DNA of 64,000 nucleotides, from assembly GCA_040771825.1 (NCBI GenBank), contig JAXGZG010000001.1, positions 62,001 to 126,000 of the forward strand. The letters are read 5' to 3'. The notes beneath the pieces are model-generated. The model was not told the origin of the DNA and did not search any database. It was given only the letters and a program-made list of their open reading frames with translations. Of the stretch, positions 42,314-51,162 are shown in pieces; the first letter of the stretch is position 1, and each line of letters starts with the position of its first letter. Both the position numbers and the translations under genes were made by a program. Origin of the DNA: JAXGZG01 sp040771825. GTDB lineage: Bacteria > Bacillota > Sulfobacillia > Fermentithermobacillales > Fermentithermobacillaceae.

Positions 42314-44347
42314 TCAGGCGAATCCCACCGGTGCCACCGCTAGGGCTATGTCCTCGATGTCGTGACTGAGGCGGGCGGGAGGCAGGCTTTTCAAGATGAC
42401 TCGTCCGTAATTCTTCACCATGATCCTGGGGTCTAGGAGCACCACAGCCCCGCGGTCGGTCTTGGTCCTAATGAGTCTGCCGAACCCTTGCTTGAGCTTT
42501 AGCGTAGTCAAAGGCAGGGAGTAATAGGTAAAGGGTTGGATGCCTTGGAGTTTCCAGAGTTCCTCCCGGGCTTGCATCACAGGATCGTCAGGAACCGGGA
42601 AGGGTAATTTGGTGAGAATTACGCATGACAGCGCGCTCCCAGGTACGTCCACGCCTTCCCAAAAGGAATCGAGGCCGAGCAAGACAGCATTTCCGTGCTC
42701 CTTGAATTCTTCAAGGAGAATATCTCTAGGTGCGTCTCCTTGCTTCAGGACGGGATAGCCCTTCTCCTCGATCCGGTCCCTTATTGTGCTTGCTACTTTC
42801 TCCAGAGATCTCCTGTTTGTGAAGAGCACGAAGGTACGCCCCTGGGTCAAATCCACGATTTCCAGGACTTTTTCCCCGATATAGTCGCTGAAGCTGGGAG
42901 CGTTGACATCCCTGCCTCGGCTATCCTTAGGCACGCACAGGCAAGCCTGCTCTCTGAAATTGAAGGGGGAGCCCAGTACCAGTTCAGGGGCGTTCTCCAG
43001 ACAGAGCATCTTCTTCATGTAGTCGAAAGACCCGCCTGCTGTGAGGGTGGCAGAAGTGATGATGCATGACGGCAGGTCATCCCACAGGGCTTCCCTGAGG
43101 TACGGGCCAACTTCTATGGGCGAACGCCTAACCACCACTGAGGATCGTCTTGCGGTTTCTTGGACTTCTGACCAGTACACGTAATGGTCACCGGAGCCTT
43201 CGAGGTTACTGATGCTTTCCAAGTCCCCTGCCAGAAGGCTGAAGCGCTTGCGGAGAGCGCTCAGTTCGAATCGCTCTTCGTCAGAGAGGTCCAGATCCTC
43301 CCATTCCGAAATTGAGCGCCCAATGTCCCGCAGAGTCTCGGCTATCACGGGGTCAAGGGTTCCTGCGTCCAAAAGGCGTATCTTGTCCCTGCCCCGGACT
43401 GTGAGCCCTCTGAGCCCCGAACCTAGGGCCGCTCCCAGGTTGTCTAGGGAGACCCTAAGGTTTCTGACACTGTCTCTATCCACGGTTTTCCCAAGATCGC
43501 CGGTAGATGCCTTGCGGATCGTATCATCGGCCAACCGTTTGAGGCGATTCTCGCTCACCTCTCTACCCAGGCTATCGCGGGTTACGTCTTCCAGGTGATG
43601 ACCTTCATCGAAAATGACGCTCTCAAAACCGGGCAATAGGCCCGCTTGGCCTTTGCTTTCCTTGCTAATGACCAGGTGAGACACGAAAAGCGCGTGGTTT
43701 ACCACGATAAGGTGACATTTCTCTAGGCCCTTTTTGTGCTTTTGGTAGTAGCAGCTATCGCGGAAGCGGCACTTTGCCGACATGCAGCGGTCGCCTTCAG
43801 AACAGACCTCACTCCATAACCGCTCGGGGATGGCCACGGGCAGGGTGTCTCTGTCGCCATCCCAGTCGCCTTTATCAATAAGCCCCGAGAGATCCATAAT
43901 GAGCTTGTCTTCCTGGTTAGGCGCGAAAAGCGAAGATCTCTCCTGAACCTGAGAGTAAAGCTGGTTCCAGCGCCGGAGGCACAGGTAGTGGCTTCGCCCT
44001 TTGAAAATGGAGTAGGATGGCGCAACACCCGCTTGACGGAATAGGTTTGCCGCCAGAGGGATGTCTTTTCCGAACAACTGGCCCTGTAGGTTCACGGTAT
44101 GAGTCGAGATGATGGCCCTTTTGGATGTACGGGCAGCCCAGAGGATTAGGGGAAAGATGTATGCAAGGGACTTTCCGGTCCCCGTGCCCGCCTCAACCAG
44201 GAGGTGGCCTCCGTTGGTCAGAGAATCCCACACCGATAGGGCCATCTCCAGTTGCTGTGGCCTCTTCTCAAAGCCCGGTATGACGTGGGATATGATCCCG
44301 TCAGCGGCGAATGCCTTTTTCAGTATGGTTTTGGGGTCGTCTGTCAA
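42314..44347 (-). CDS. dinG: DinG/XPD-type ATP-dependent DNA helicase
   Basis: A 677-residue superfamily 2 helicase of the DinG/YoaA/XPD group, which unwinds damaged or structured DNA and R-loops. Walker A is EAGTGTGKSLAYIFPL (about residue 51), the DEAH-type box is FDEGHHLED (about 247), and four cysteines of the iron-sulfur domain lie near 183-205 (CSEGDRC, KCRFRDSC). Motifs IV-VI include LFTNRRSLEKV, LGLDSFWEGVDVPG and QGFGRLIRT. The start is a TTG with no close ribosome site (a GGAGGG lies about 15 bases upstream). A good promoter sits at 44410-44438. It converges with the aminotransferase cluster. Confidence 0.9.
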   Translation of the reverse strand: MTDDPKTILKKAFAADGIISHVIPGFEKRPQQLEMALSVWDSLTNGGHLLVEAGTGTGKSLAYIFPLILWAARTSKRAIISTHTVNLQGQLFGKDIPLAANLFRQAGVAPSYSIFKGRSHYLCLRRWNQLYSQVQERSSLFAPNQEDKLIMDLSGLIDKGDWDGDRDTLPVAIPERLWSEVCSEGDRCMSAKCRFRDSCYYQKHKKGLEKCHLIVVNHALFVSHLVISKESKGQAGLLPGFESVIFDEGHHLEDVTRDSLGREVSENRLKRLADDTIRKASTGDLGKTVDRDSVRNLRVSLDNLGAALGSGLRGLTVRGRDKIRLLDAGTLDPVIAETLRDIGRSISEWEDLDLSDEERFELSALRKRFSLLAGDLESISNLEGSGDHYVYWSEVQETARRSSVVVRRSPIEVGPYLREALWDDLPSCIITSATLTAGGSFDYMKKMLCLENAPELVLGSPFNFREQACLCVPKDSRGRDVNAPSFSDYIGEKVLEIVDLTQGRTFVLFTNRRSLEKVASTIRDRIEEKGYPVLKQGDAPRDILLEEFKEHGNAVLLGLDSFWEGVDVPGSALSCVILTKLPFPVPDDPVMQAREELWKLQGIQPFTYYSLPLTTLKLKQGFGRLIRTKTDRGAVVLLDPRIMVKNYGRVILKSLPPARLSHDIEDIALAVAPVGFA

Positions 44348-44409
44348 GGAATACGAGGTCTTGCCCTCCTTGCGCGTCAGCCATAGAATCTTTCTGGTTC
44401 GTTGTCATA

Positions 44410-44438
44410 ATTGTACGGTGTGTGGTGTGGAAGATCAA
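44410..44438 (-). promoter_or_regulatory. Promoter of the dinG-type gene
   Basis: On the minus strand TTGATC (44433-44438), exactly 17 bases, and TACAAT (44410-44415). It would start transcription near 44403, about 56 bases before the TTG start codon. Confidence 0.6.
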
Positions 44439-44488
44439 ACTGGAGAGAACACCGCTACCAGACGTCTTGGGATTGGTGAGAGACAGAT

Positions 44489-44518
44489 AATATTGAAGGG
44501 GGCAGCGTTGCCGCCCCC
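44489..44518 (-). terminator. Terminator after rsgI
   Basis: On the minus strand GGGGGCGGC and GCTGCCCCC (44498-44518) form a nine-pair stem with one G-T pair and a three-base loop, followed by TTCAATATT. It lies 54 bases after the rsgI stop and upstream of the dinG promoter. Confidence 0.65.
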
Positions 44519-44571
44519 AACCTAGATCAACGTCAGTTACCAGTGTCATCGGCTGGTCATTGTTCAAGCAG

Positions 44572-45921
44572 TCAGCGTCCGTTTCCCCCCGACTCGCCCT
44601 TGCCTGAGTTGCCGGTGCCTTCGCTTCTGGCGGTTTTCCCCAATTCCTTCATGATGTCTTTGATTGTCTGGTCCAACCACTTTCGGGTCAGATCCTTCAT
44701 AAAGCGGGCCCGCTCATTGGGTTCCATGTTATTGAGGTACTGGTCAAGGTCAAATCCAGGGAGACGCTTCCTAATTGCCTTAAGGATTTCTGAAGAGTCT
44801 GGGTCACCTAGCAGATTGGGCCAGCTAAAGTCGCTGTTTTTGTCAGGTTTGCCGGATTGGCCCGGTCTGCCGGATTGGCCCGAGCTGTCTGACTGGCCCT
44901 GCTGACCTGATTGGCCGGGTTTTCCCGACTGATCAGGAGGATTGGTTCCTGGAGACTGTCCCGGTTTTTGGCCGGGTACGCTGGGCTGGCCGGGCCGATC
45001 TGGTTGATCTGACTGACCTGGCTGACCGGATTGACTGGACTGACTGGGCCCGCTGCCATGGCGGTTGCCATCGCCCGGCGGTGTATAGGTGCCGGACTGT
45101 GTGCCTTCAGTGGGCTCTATCTCCTGGCCATCTTCCCCAAGTCTGCCGGGGCCTTGATCTTGGGGGTTTTTGGGATCTTGGTGATCTTGGCCCAGGCGGT
45201 CTTGCTCGTGCTTCGAAAGCGCCCAGGATGCTGCTCGGCCTGCCGATATCCCAAGTTTCTTGGCTATTTCTCGAGTTTCCATATCGAGAGTCAAGAATGT
45301 CACGTTAGGCGCTTTCTTGGCCTGCCCAGGGGGGATGGCCTGGCCCTTATTGTCTTTTTCCGCTATCTTATCTAGAGCGCCTGTGACCTTCTTCTCTAGT
45401 GCCTGCATTCTTGATTCATGCGACTTGTCGGTTTCGTTGGATATGGGCACAAAGGAGATTACGAGGTCTATGATTGGGTCATCGGTGTCGCTCTCGGTGT
45501 TTGTCTGGGCTTCGACCAGGATCTGGGCCACTTCCTGAGCAGGCCTCATATGGTATTTGATCTGCTCCAGTAGATGTTTGCCGTCTTCGTCCAGCGGGGT
45601 GGCAGCCTTAACCAGTCCCTTATCGTTAACCAAAAGCTCTATACTTCCCACAGAATCGATGGTCACGTAAGCCAAGGCGGGCCTTGCTTGGAGATAGCCG
45701 TGGTATCCGAAGAAAGAGCAGAAAACCAGCACCGCCGAAAGGGCCATGGCCGGCACGATCTTGAGGAACAGAGCGCGTCTCGTTCCGCGAGACGGAATCA
45801 CCATCGTGGACCCGGGAAGAAGCGTTTCGTCGCTAGTTTTCATGGTCAGAAACTCGCCCGAAGGTGTCACCAGGGTCACCTTGTTGCCCTTTTTCTGAAG
45901 TACTAACCCTCTATCGTTCAT
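44572..45921 (-). CDS. rsgI: Anti-sigma-I factor RsgI-like protein
   Basis: A 449-residue membrane protein. Residues 1-48 match the RsgI N-terminal anti-sigma domain (GLVLQKKGNKVTLVTPSGEF), followed by one membrane segment (about 50-70) and an extracytoplasmic region (about 75-210) beginning ALAYVTIDSVGSIELLVND, the usual RsgI periplasmic start. Residues about 235-370 are low complexity and dominated by Gly, Gln, Ser and Pro (GQSGQ-type units). No carbohydrate-binding module or glycosidase, as found in cellulolytic clostridia, is attached. The ATG overlaps the end of sigI by 11 bases. The product would hold SigI inactive until an outside signal. Confidence 0.85.
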   Translation of the reverse strand: MNDRGLVLQKKGNKVTLVTPSGEFLTMKTSDETLLPGSTMVIPSRGTRRALFLKIVPAMALSAVLVFCSFFGYHGYLQARPALAYVTIDSVGSIELLVNDKGLVKAATPLDEDGKHLLEQIKYHMRPAQEVAQILVEAQTNTESDTDDPIIDLVISFVPISNETDKSHESRMQALEKKVTGALDKIAEKDNKGQAIPPGQAKKAPNVTFLTLDMETREIAKKLGISAGRAASWALSKHEQDRLGQDHQDPKNPQDQGPGRLGEDGQEIEPTEGTQSGTYTPPGDGNRHGSGPSQSSQSGQPGQSDQPDRPGQPSVPGQKPGQSPGTNPPDQSGKPGQSGQQGQSDSSGQSGRPGQSGKPDKNSDFSWPNLLGDPDSSEILKAIRKRLPGFDLDQYLNNMEPNERARFMKDLTRKWLDQTIKDIMKELGKTARSEGTGNSGKGESGGNGR

Positions 45922-46681
45922 TTCTGTAACCACCCGTCCTTGGCAGATCGAGAAACTCCCTCAAAGTCGGGAAGTCTTTGGCCAGCATGAGTGCGACTCC
46001 CGTCACGTAATCCTTCTGGCGCTCAATGGTCTTGCGAGACATCGCCAATTCCGTAGGCAATGAGTTGAGCAAATCCTCAACCGGCAATTTCCGCTCACTC
46101 AAAAACCTCTTCTTTAGGCGGCTATCTTGAGCCACCAAGATCGCCAGCCCAAAAGCCCTTTCCCTGGCATCGGAATGCTTGGGTGTCTTTCGCACGACGT
46201 CATCCAACGTAAGCCCGTATTCCTCTAACGCTTCCTTCCATTGCTCCATCTCGTCCCGGCGTTCCAATGCACTCTGCCACGCCGCCGGATCGCTATTTGC
46301 CCCAACGGACAAGGCCAAAGACCTATCGGCGTCTTGGCCTAGGGCCGAGAGCGGAGTCTCGTCCCGCCGGCTTTCCCGCCGAAAGTGGTCTATGAGGCGG
46401 CGCCTGATGACAGTGGCGGCGAAGGCCAAGAATCCTGGCCTCGGGCTGCTGTAAGCCGTTATGGCCTCGTCAAATGCCAAGAGCGCCACGCTCACCTCGT
46501 CGTCCTGTCCAACTGTCAAGTATCGTCTAGTCGCGGCCGATGCCGTCTTCAAGACAAAGGGAACATAATCACGGATTAGTTCCTCTCGGGCAGCGGAGTC
46601 TCCATCCCGTGCCCGGGCAACCCGCAATTCTACTGCCTCTGTGGCAATGCGTCCCATAGATGAAATCAATGCACCATTCAC
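45911..46681 (-). CDS. sigI: RNA polymerase sigma factor SigI
   Basis: A 256-residue sigma-70-type factor of the SigI group, linked in Bacillota to heat, wall and polysaccharide sensing. Region 2 is at about 20-110 (FVLKTASAATRRYL, DDEVSVALLAFDEAI, FLAFAATVIRRRLIDHFRRE). The SigI-specific C-terminal domain is at 150-250 (LPTELAMSRKTIERQKDYVTG, with the RKYI-like helix). The GTG at 46681 has AAGGA 8 bases upstream; other in-frame starts are TTG 46687 and ATG 46657. It is co-transcribed with rsgI. A stem at 46763-46797 (AAGATGGG/CCCATCTT with a 19-base loop) lies in the upstream region; no SigI-type promoter was recognised. Confidence 0.88.
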   Translation of the reverse strand: MNGALISSMGRIATEAVELRVARARDGDSAAREELIRDYVPFVLKTASAATRRYLTVGQDDEVSVALLAFDEAITAYSSPRPGFLAFAATVIRRRLIDHFRRESRRDETPLSALGQDADRSLALSVGANSDPAAWQSALERRDEMEQWKEALEEYGLTLDDVVRKTPKHSDARERAFGLAILVAQDSRLKKRFLSERKLPVEDLLNSLPTELAMSRKTIERQKDYVTGVALMLAKDFPTLREFLDLPRTGGYRNER

Positions 46682-46949
46682 CAGCAAGATCCTTCTCCAG
46701 AGTCACGCGATACACCTGCTTTTCCCTGCAGACCCGTTTACTGTAGCCAAGGTGTTCCAAGCAAGATGGGTTGTCGATGGGTTACGGCGCCCATCTTACA
46801 TATAGAATCGTATCCAGTTCCGGATTTTGGGGTGAAGGGTAAGCGGTTCGGATCCTACATCCTAACCTCGCCCCGGTTCACAAGGTGACTGCCGTGATGT
46901 CCCAGGCGGCGACATCAATTATTCGGTAATATTTCGCCCCACTATATAC

Positions 46950-46978
46950 TTGCACCACGAAACACTCTGTGCTATGAT
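46950..46978 (+). promoter_or_regulatory. Strong sigma-A-type promoter of the AbrB-ABC operon
   Basis: TTGCAC (46950-46955), exactly 17 bases, TATGAT (46973-46978), with an extended TGC just before the -10 box. Transcription would start near 46985, giving a leader of about 215 bases. Of the 519 bases between sigI and the AbrB gene, this and the next hairpin are the only signals I see on the plus strand. Confidence 0.75.
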
Positions 46979-46993
46979 GTGTGAATGATGAAG

Positions 46994-47013
46994 AAGTATG
47001 AGAAATCATACTT
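46994..47013 (+). promoter_or_regulatory. Perfect hairpin at the 5' end of the AbrB-ABC leader
   Basis: AAGTATGA and TCATACTT pair perfectly around GAAA, a GNRA tetraloop. It lies about 10 bases after the predicted transcription start. It could be an operator read as DNA or an RNA 5' stabiliser. Confidence 0.6.
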
Positions 47014-47200
47014 ATTGATACGACAGTCGAAAAGGGTGGGAATCAGCCGCTCGAACCTGTCCGTCAGCGGGTATCCAGCGACAAATATATGGGGGCAGCC
47101 AAGGGCAGCTAGGCGGTAGCAAGCGGTAGCCGGGCGGCAGGCTCCGACAGTAAGAGTATTGGAACCGCGTTCCAGGAAATCACGGGAAGGGGGGGATTCT

Positions 47201-47461
47201 TTGAGCCACATACTCAGAGGGAAGTTCTGCGGCGCAGCAACGGTTGGAGAGAGAGGACAAATCGTTATACCGGCCGAGGCGAGAAAAGAGTACGGACTCG
47301 AAATCGGTGACAAGGTCATGGTGTTCATGGGGCATCACGGAAACGGCTTGATCGTCATAAAAGCAGCTCAAGTCACTCGAATGTTATCGGACACTATAGA
47401 ACAGTTAGGGAAAATCGTGGAAGAGTCGTCTAAGGAGCCATCTGGAGAACCACCAACCTAA
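47201..47461 (+). CDS. AbrB/SpoVT-type DNA-binding protein
   Basis: An 86-residue protein with an AbrB-fold swapped-hairpin domain: GAATVGERGQIVIPAEARKEYGLEIGDKVMVF at about residues 10-41, split here as the usual GQIVIP and LEIGDKV signatures. The C-terminal half is helical and acidic. The TTG at 47201 follows GGGAAGGGGGGG. It starts an operon with the two ABC half-transporters and probably controls it, as small AbrB or other regulators often do for multidrug exporters. Confidence 0.9.
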   Translation: MSHILRGKFCGAATVGERGQIVIPAEARKEYGLEIGDKVMVFMGHHGNGLIVIKAAQVTRMLSDTIEQLGKIVEESSKEPSGEPPT

Positions 47462-47496
47462 CAACCTAGCGTTTGGCCGGAGGAGGCATTGGGAAT

Positions 47497-49272
47497 TTGG
47501 CAATTTTACGCAGGCTAACAGGCTTCGCCAAGCCATATTGGAAGGTGTATGTCGGCATTTTGGTAATCGTTGTGGCCATGACCGGGCTTGGCCTTCTACA
47601 GCCTATGATCACTAGGTGGCTAGTGGACGATGTGATCGCCAACGGCCACTGGGACATGCTGCTATGGGGGGCATCGGCCTTCGTAGGGCTTTCGGTAGTG
47701 GGTGCCGTTCTTGCCTATGTCCAACGGTATGGCATGTCTTGGGCAGGTCAAAGGATAATTTACGACATCCGCAACTGCTTGTACGAGCATCTGCAACAGT
47801 TGTCATTCAGCTTCTACGATGAGGCCCAGACCGGGCAGCTTATGACCCGGGTTACCGCCGACGTCGAACACACTCGAATGTTCCTTTCGCACCAGCTCAT
47901 CCAGATCGTTGCTGCCTCAGTGAGGTTCATATCAACCATGATTTTGATGCTGAGCCTAAACTGGCAGTTGACTTTGGTGGCCCTGATCCCGGTGCCCATT
48001 CTGGTATGGCGGGTTCAGATCTACGCAACCATCTTGAGGCCGCGATACTGGTCCATCCAGCAACTCCTGGGAGTCATGACCGCTACCCTCCAAGAGAACA
48101 TTACGGGGCAGCGCGTGGTCAAGGCATTCGCCCGGAAGAAGCACGAGATGGAGAAATTCGAACGGGACAACATGGCATATCTGAATAAGAACATTGAAAC
48201 CGTCCGGGCTTCGGCCCTGAACCAGTCCATAATGACCATGCTAACCGAAGCGTGCCTAGGTCTCGTGTTCTTCTGGGGTGGCGGCCAGGCCATCCGGGGG
48301 GAGATTTCTGTAGGAACCCTCATTGCGTTCAACCATCTTATCCTTCAGACCGTTCAGCAAGTGAGAATGCTGGGGATGTGGGTTAGCGGTGCCCAGAGGG
48401 CCATCGCTGCAGGCGAGAGGATCTACGAGATTCTGGACACCGAAGCGACCGTCAAGGATAAACCCGGGGCTAAGCCCGTTGGTAATGTGCGAGGGCGGGT
48501 CACCTTCGAGGATGTCGGGTTTGCCTACGACGGCGAGAACCTGGTGCTCGAAGATATCAACCTGGACGTCAGGGCGGGCGAAACCATAGCCATTTTGGGA
48601 GGCACCGGCTCGGGCAAGTCGTCTCTGATCAACCTGGTGCCAAGGTTCTACGATGTCACTAAGGGCAGAATTCTGGTTGACGGCCACGACATCCGCGATA
48701 TCACACTGGAGAGCCTGCGCCGCCAGATCGGAGTCGTTACCCAAGAGACTTTCCTGTTCTCGGCCTCGTTGAGGGACAACATCGCTTACGGACACCCCAA
48801 GGCCACCGATGCCGAGATTATCGCCGCCGCAGAAGCAGCTCACATAAACGACTTCATCGGCAGCTTGCCCAATGGGTACGAGACGGTTATCGGCGAACGC
48901 GGAGTGGGCCTATCAGGCGGGCAGAAGCAGCGAGTTGCTATCGCCAGGGCTCTCCTTATGGATGCCAGGATTTTGCTCTTGGACGAGTCTACTTCTAGCG
49001 TAGACGTGGAAACCGAGATGCGGATTCAGGAGGCTTTTGCTAGGCTGCTTCAGGACAGAACCTCTTTCATCATCGCCCAGAGGCTCTCGACCATTAGGAA
49101 CGCTGACAGGATCATCGTCCTAGATAAGGGCAGAATCGTCGAGGAAGGGACACACCAGGGACTTCTGGCAAAAGGCGGAATTTACACCGCCATCTACGAC
49201 TTGCAGTTTAGGAGTCAGGAGAGAGATGAGTTTGAGCGCGAAGTCGCTCTTGCCGAAGGCGGTGGTCATTGA
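47497..49272 (+). CDS. ABC exporter half-transporter C, H-loop histidine replaced by Gln
   Basis: A 591-residue half-transporter. The membrane domain spans residues about 15-315; the nucleotide-binding domain has Walker A GGTGSGKSSLINL, Q-loop VVTQETFLF, signature LSGGQKQRVA, and Walker B ILLLDESTSSVD. The H-loop reads IIAQRLST, with Gln where IIAHRLST is usual, a change seen in degenerate sites of heterodimeric exporters. A TTG at 47497 has GGAGGAGG 10 bases upstream; a TTG at 47473 is also in frame. It overlaps the next gene and is expected to pair with its product. Confidence 0.9.
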   Translation: MAILRRLTGFAKPYWKVYVGILVIVVAMTGLGLLQPMITRWLVDDVIANGHWDMLLWGASAFVGLSVVGAVLAYVQRYGMSWAGQRIIYDIRNCLYEHLQQLSFSFYDEAQTGQLMTRVTADVEHTRMFLSHQLIQIVAASVRFISTMILMLSLNWQLTLVALIPVPILVWRVQIYATILRPRYWSIQQLLGVMTATLQENITGQRVVKAFARKKHEMEKFERDNMAYLNKNIETVRASALNQSIMTMLTEACLGLVFFWGGGQAIRGEISVGTLIAFNHLILQTVQQVRMLGMWVSGAQRAIAAGERIYEILDTEATVKDKPGAKPVGNVRGRVTFEDVGFAYDGENLVLEDINLDVRAGETIAILGGTGSGKSSLINLVPRFYDVTKGRILVDGHDIRDITLESLRRQIGVVTQETFLFSASLRDNIAYGHPKATDAEIIAAAEAAHINDFIGSLPNGYETVIGERGVGLSGGQKQRVAIARALLMDARILLLDESTSSVDVETEMRIQEAFARLLQDRTSFIIAQRLSTIRNADRIIVLDKGRIVEEGTHQGLLAKGGIYTAIYDLQFRSQERDEFEREVALAEGGGH

Positions 49273-51074
49273 TGGGTATGCACATGCGCGGCGGACTTGA
49301 CATCGGCAACATAGACCTTAAGGACCTCAACTTCTCCCATCTCAAGAGGACCAAAGAGTTCGTGTTGCCGTTCATGAAACAGATGATCTTGGCAATGGCC
49401 CTGGTAGGAGCCACGGCGTATCTTGGGCTGCAGGGTCCGGTCATTATCGGGCAGATAGTGGACATTATCCCCGAGGGTGATCTACAGGGGCTGTACAGGT
49501 TGGTGGCTTTGTACTTCGCCATCCAGGGCGTCTTGGCTATCCTCCGGTACAGTCAGACTTACGTCATGTCCTGGACCGGGCAGCAAATGTTGTACAGCAT
49601 AAGGAAGCGGCTCTTCAGTCACCTGCAAGACCTGGGGCTAGATTTCTACGATAGGCTTCAGGCCGGAAGGATTATGTCCAGGGTCGTCAACGACGTTGAG
49701 TCCATTAACCACCTTTTAGCAGGCGGTTCCCTGAGCCTTCTGTCAGACATTGTCACCATTGTGGGGATCGTCGTCATCATGCTCCAAAAGAACTCCAGTC
49801 TGGCCCTAGTGACCTTCATCACAGTGCCGCTACTTTTCATCACTGTATTTGTCCTGCGGTCAAGGATGACAAGGGCCTATCACATGACTCGGAGGAAGTT
49901 GGCTGACATCACCGCCAATCTCCAGGAGTCCATATCCGGAATGCGGATTACCCAGGCATTCTCTAGAGAGGACGTAAACGCCGACAAGTTTGAGGACACT
50001 AACCAGCAGAACTTCAAGGCTCAGATGGATGCCGCCAAACTACAGGCCATATTCTTCCCGCTTGTGGACATAATCGGATCCATAGGGATAGCCCTTGTCT
50101 ACTACTACGGAGGACTTCGGATGTCATGGGGCGAGTCTCTGGTTACCGTAGGCACCCTCACGCTTTTCGTCAACTTCGTTAATAGGTTTTTCTGGCCTAT
50201 CCGCAACTTGGTAGATATCTGGAACCAGGTTCTCCAGGCGGCGGTCTCAGCCGAGCGGGTGTTCGAGGTTTTGGATACAGAGCCCAACGTCAGCGACAAG
50301 TCTGACGCCCTGGTCTTGGGAAGTGTTGACGGTCATGTGGAGTTCAAGGATATCACGTTCGGTTACAACCCCGAATTGCCTGTTTTGCACTCGGTCAACG
50401 TTGAGGCTAAACCAGATGAAACCATAGCCTTGGTTGGGCCTACCGGCGCCGGGAAGTCCTCTATCATCAACCTTCTGTGCCGGTTCTACGATGTCCAGAG
50501 CGGGCAGGTGATGGTAGACGGAAATGACATTCGGGACGTCACCCTTGAGTCTCTTCGATCAAATTTGGGCATCGTTCTTCAGGACACAGTCATCTTTTCG
50601 GGCACCATCAGGGATAACATCCGGTACGGCAGGCTGGAAGCCACCGATGAAGAAGTTGAGGAGGCTGCCAAGATCGTGGGCGCTCATGACTTCATCATAA
50701 ACTTGCCGGATGGGTATGACACTCAAGTGCGAGAGAGGGGCACTCGCTTGTCAGTGGGCCAACGACAGCTTCTCTCGTTTGCCAGGGCGCTTCTGGCTGA
50801 CCCAAGGATACTGATTCTGGATGAGGCAACTTCATCGGTTGATGCCTACACGGAACTGCAGATCCAGAGGGCGCTGGAGAAACTCTTCAAAGGGCGGACT
50901 TCTATCGTCATCGCCCACAGGCTGTCGACCATACGGAATGCGGACCGGATTTACGTCATCGACCTTGGAGTGGTGAAGGAAGTAGGCAATCACGAGGAAC
51001 TCATCGCCAAAGACGGTCTATACCGGTCTTTGTACGAAAAGCAGTTTGCCGGCGAGCCGCCCAAGACGGCGTAG
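49272..51074 (+). CDS. ABC exporter half-transporter D
   Basis: A 600-residue half-transporter, partner of the product of the upstream gene. After a Met/Arg-rich start the membrane domain runs from about 35 to 330. The nucleotide-binding domain has Walker A GPTGAGKSSIINL, Q-loop IVLQDTVIFS, signature LSVGQRQLLS, Walker B ILILDEATSSVD and a normal H-loop VIAHRLST. The LSVGQ form plus the partner's Gln H-loop match the BmrCD/TM287-288 class of asymmetric exporters. The start codon shares a base with the upstream stop. Drug or lipid export is the family norm; substrate unknown. Confidence 0.9.
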   Translation: MGMHMRGGLDIGNIDLKDLNFSHLKRTKEFVLPFMKQMILAMALVGATAYLGLQGPVIIGQIVDIIPEGDLQGLYRLVALYFAIQGVLAILRYSQTYVMSWTGQQMLYSIRKRLFSHLQDLGLDFYDRLQAGRIMSRVVNDVESINHLLAGGSLSLLSDIVTIVGIVVIMLQKNSSLALVTFITVPLLFITVFVLRSRMTRAYHMTRRKLADITANLQESISGMRITQAFSREDVNADKFEDTNQQNFKAQMDAAKLQAIFFPLVDIIGSIGIALVYYYGGLRMSWGESLVTVGTLTLFVNFVNRFFWPIRNLVDIWNQVLQAAVSAERVFEVLDTEPNVSDKSDALVLGSVDGHVEFKDITFGYNPELPVLHSVNVEAKPDETIALVGPTGAGKSSIINLLCRFYDVQSGQVMVDGNDIRDVTLESLRSNLGIVLQDTVIFSGTIRDNIRYGRLEATDEEVEEAAKIVGAHDFIINLPDGYDTQVRERGTRLSVGQRQLLSFARALLADPRILILDEATSSVDAYTELQIQRALEKLFKGRTSIVIAHRLSTIRNADRIYVIDLGVVKEVGNHEELIAKDGLYRSLYEKQFAGEPPKTA

Positions 51075-51105
51075 GGCCGGGTAAAACGCCGGACTGGACG
51101 TTAGT

Positions 51106-51139
51106 AAAGAGGCAAGTCCAGGGATGGTCTTGCCTCTTT
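51106..51139. terminator. Bidirectional terminator between the ABC operon and the PIN gene
   Basis: AAAGAGGCAAG and CTTGCCTCTTT form a perfect 11-pair stem around a 12-base loop. The A and T ends let it serve both the plus-strand ABC operon and the converging minus-strand gene. Confidence 0.78.
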
Positions 51140-51162
51140 GGCGGTGCAATAGGCTTGTCCTA

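Noticed and set aside
44301..44567. Minus-strand frame overlapping the dinG start
   Set aside because: It runs through the promoter and terminator between rsgI and dinG and lacks protein-like content.
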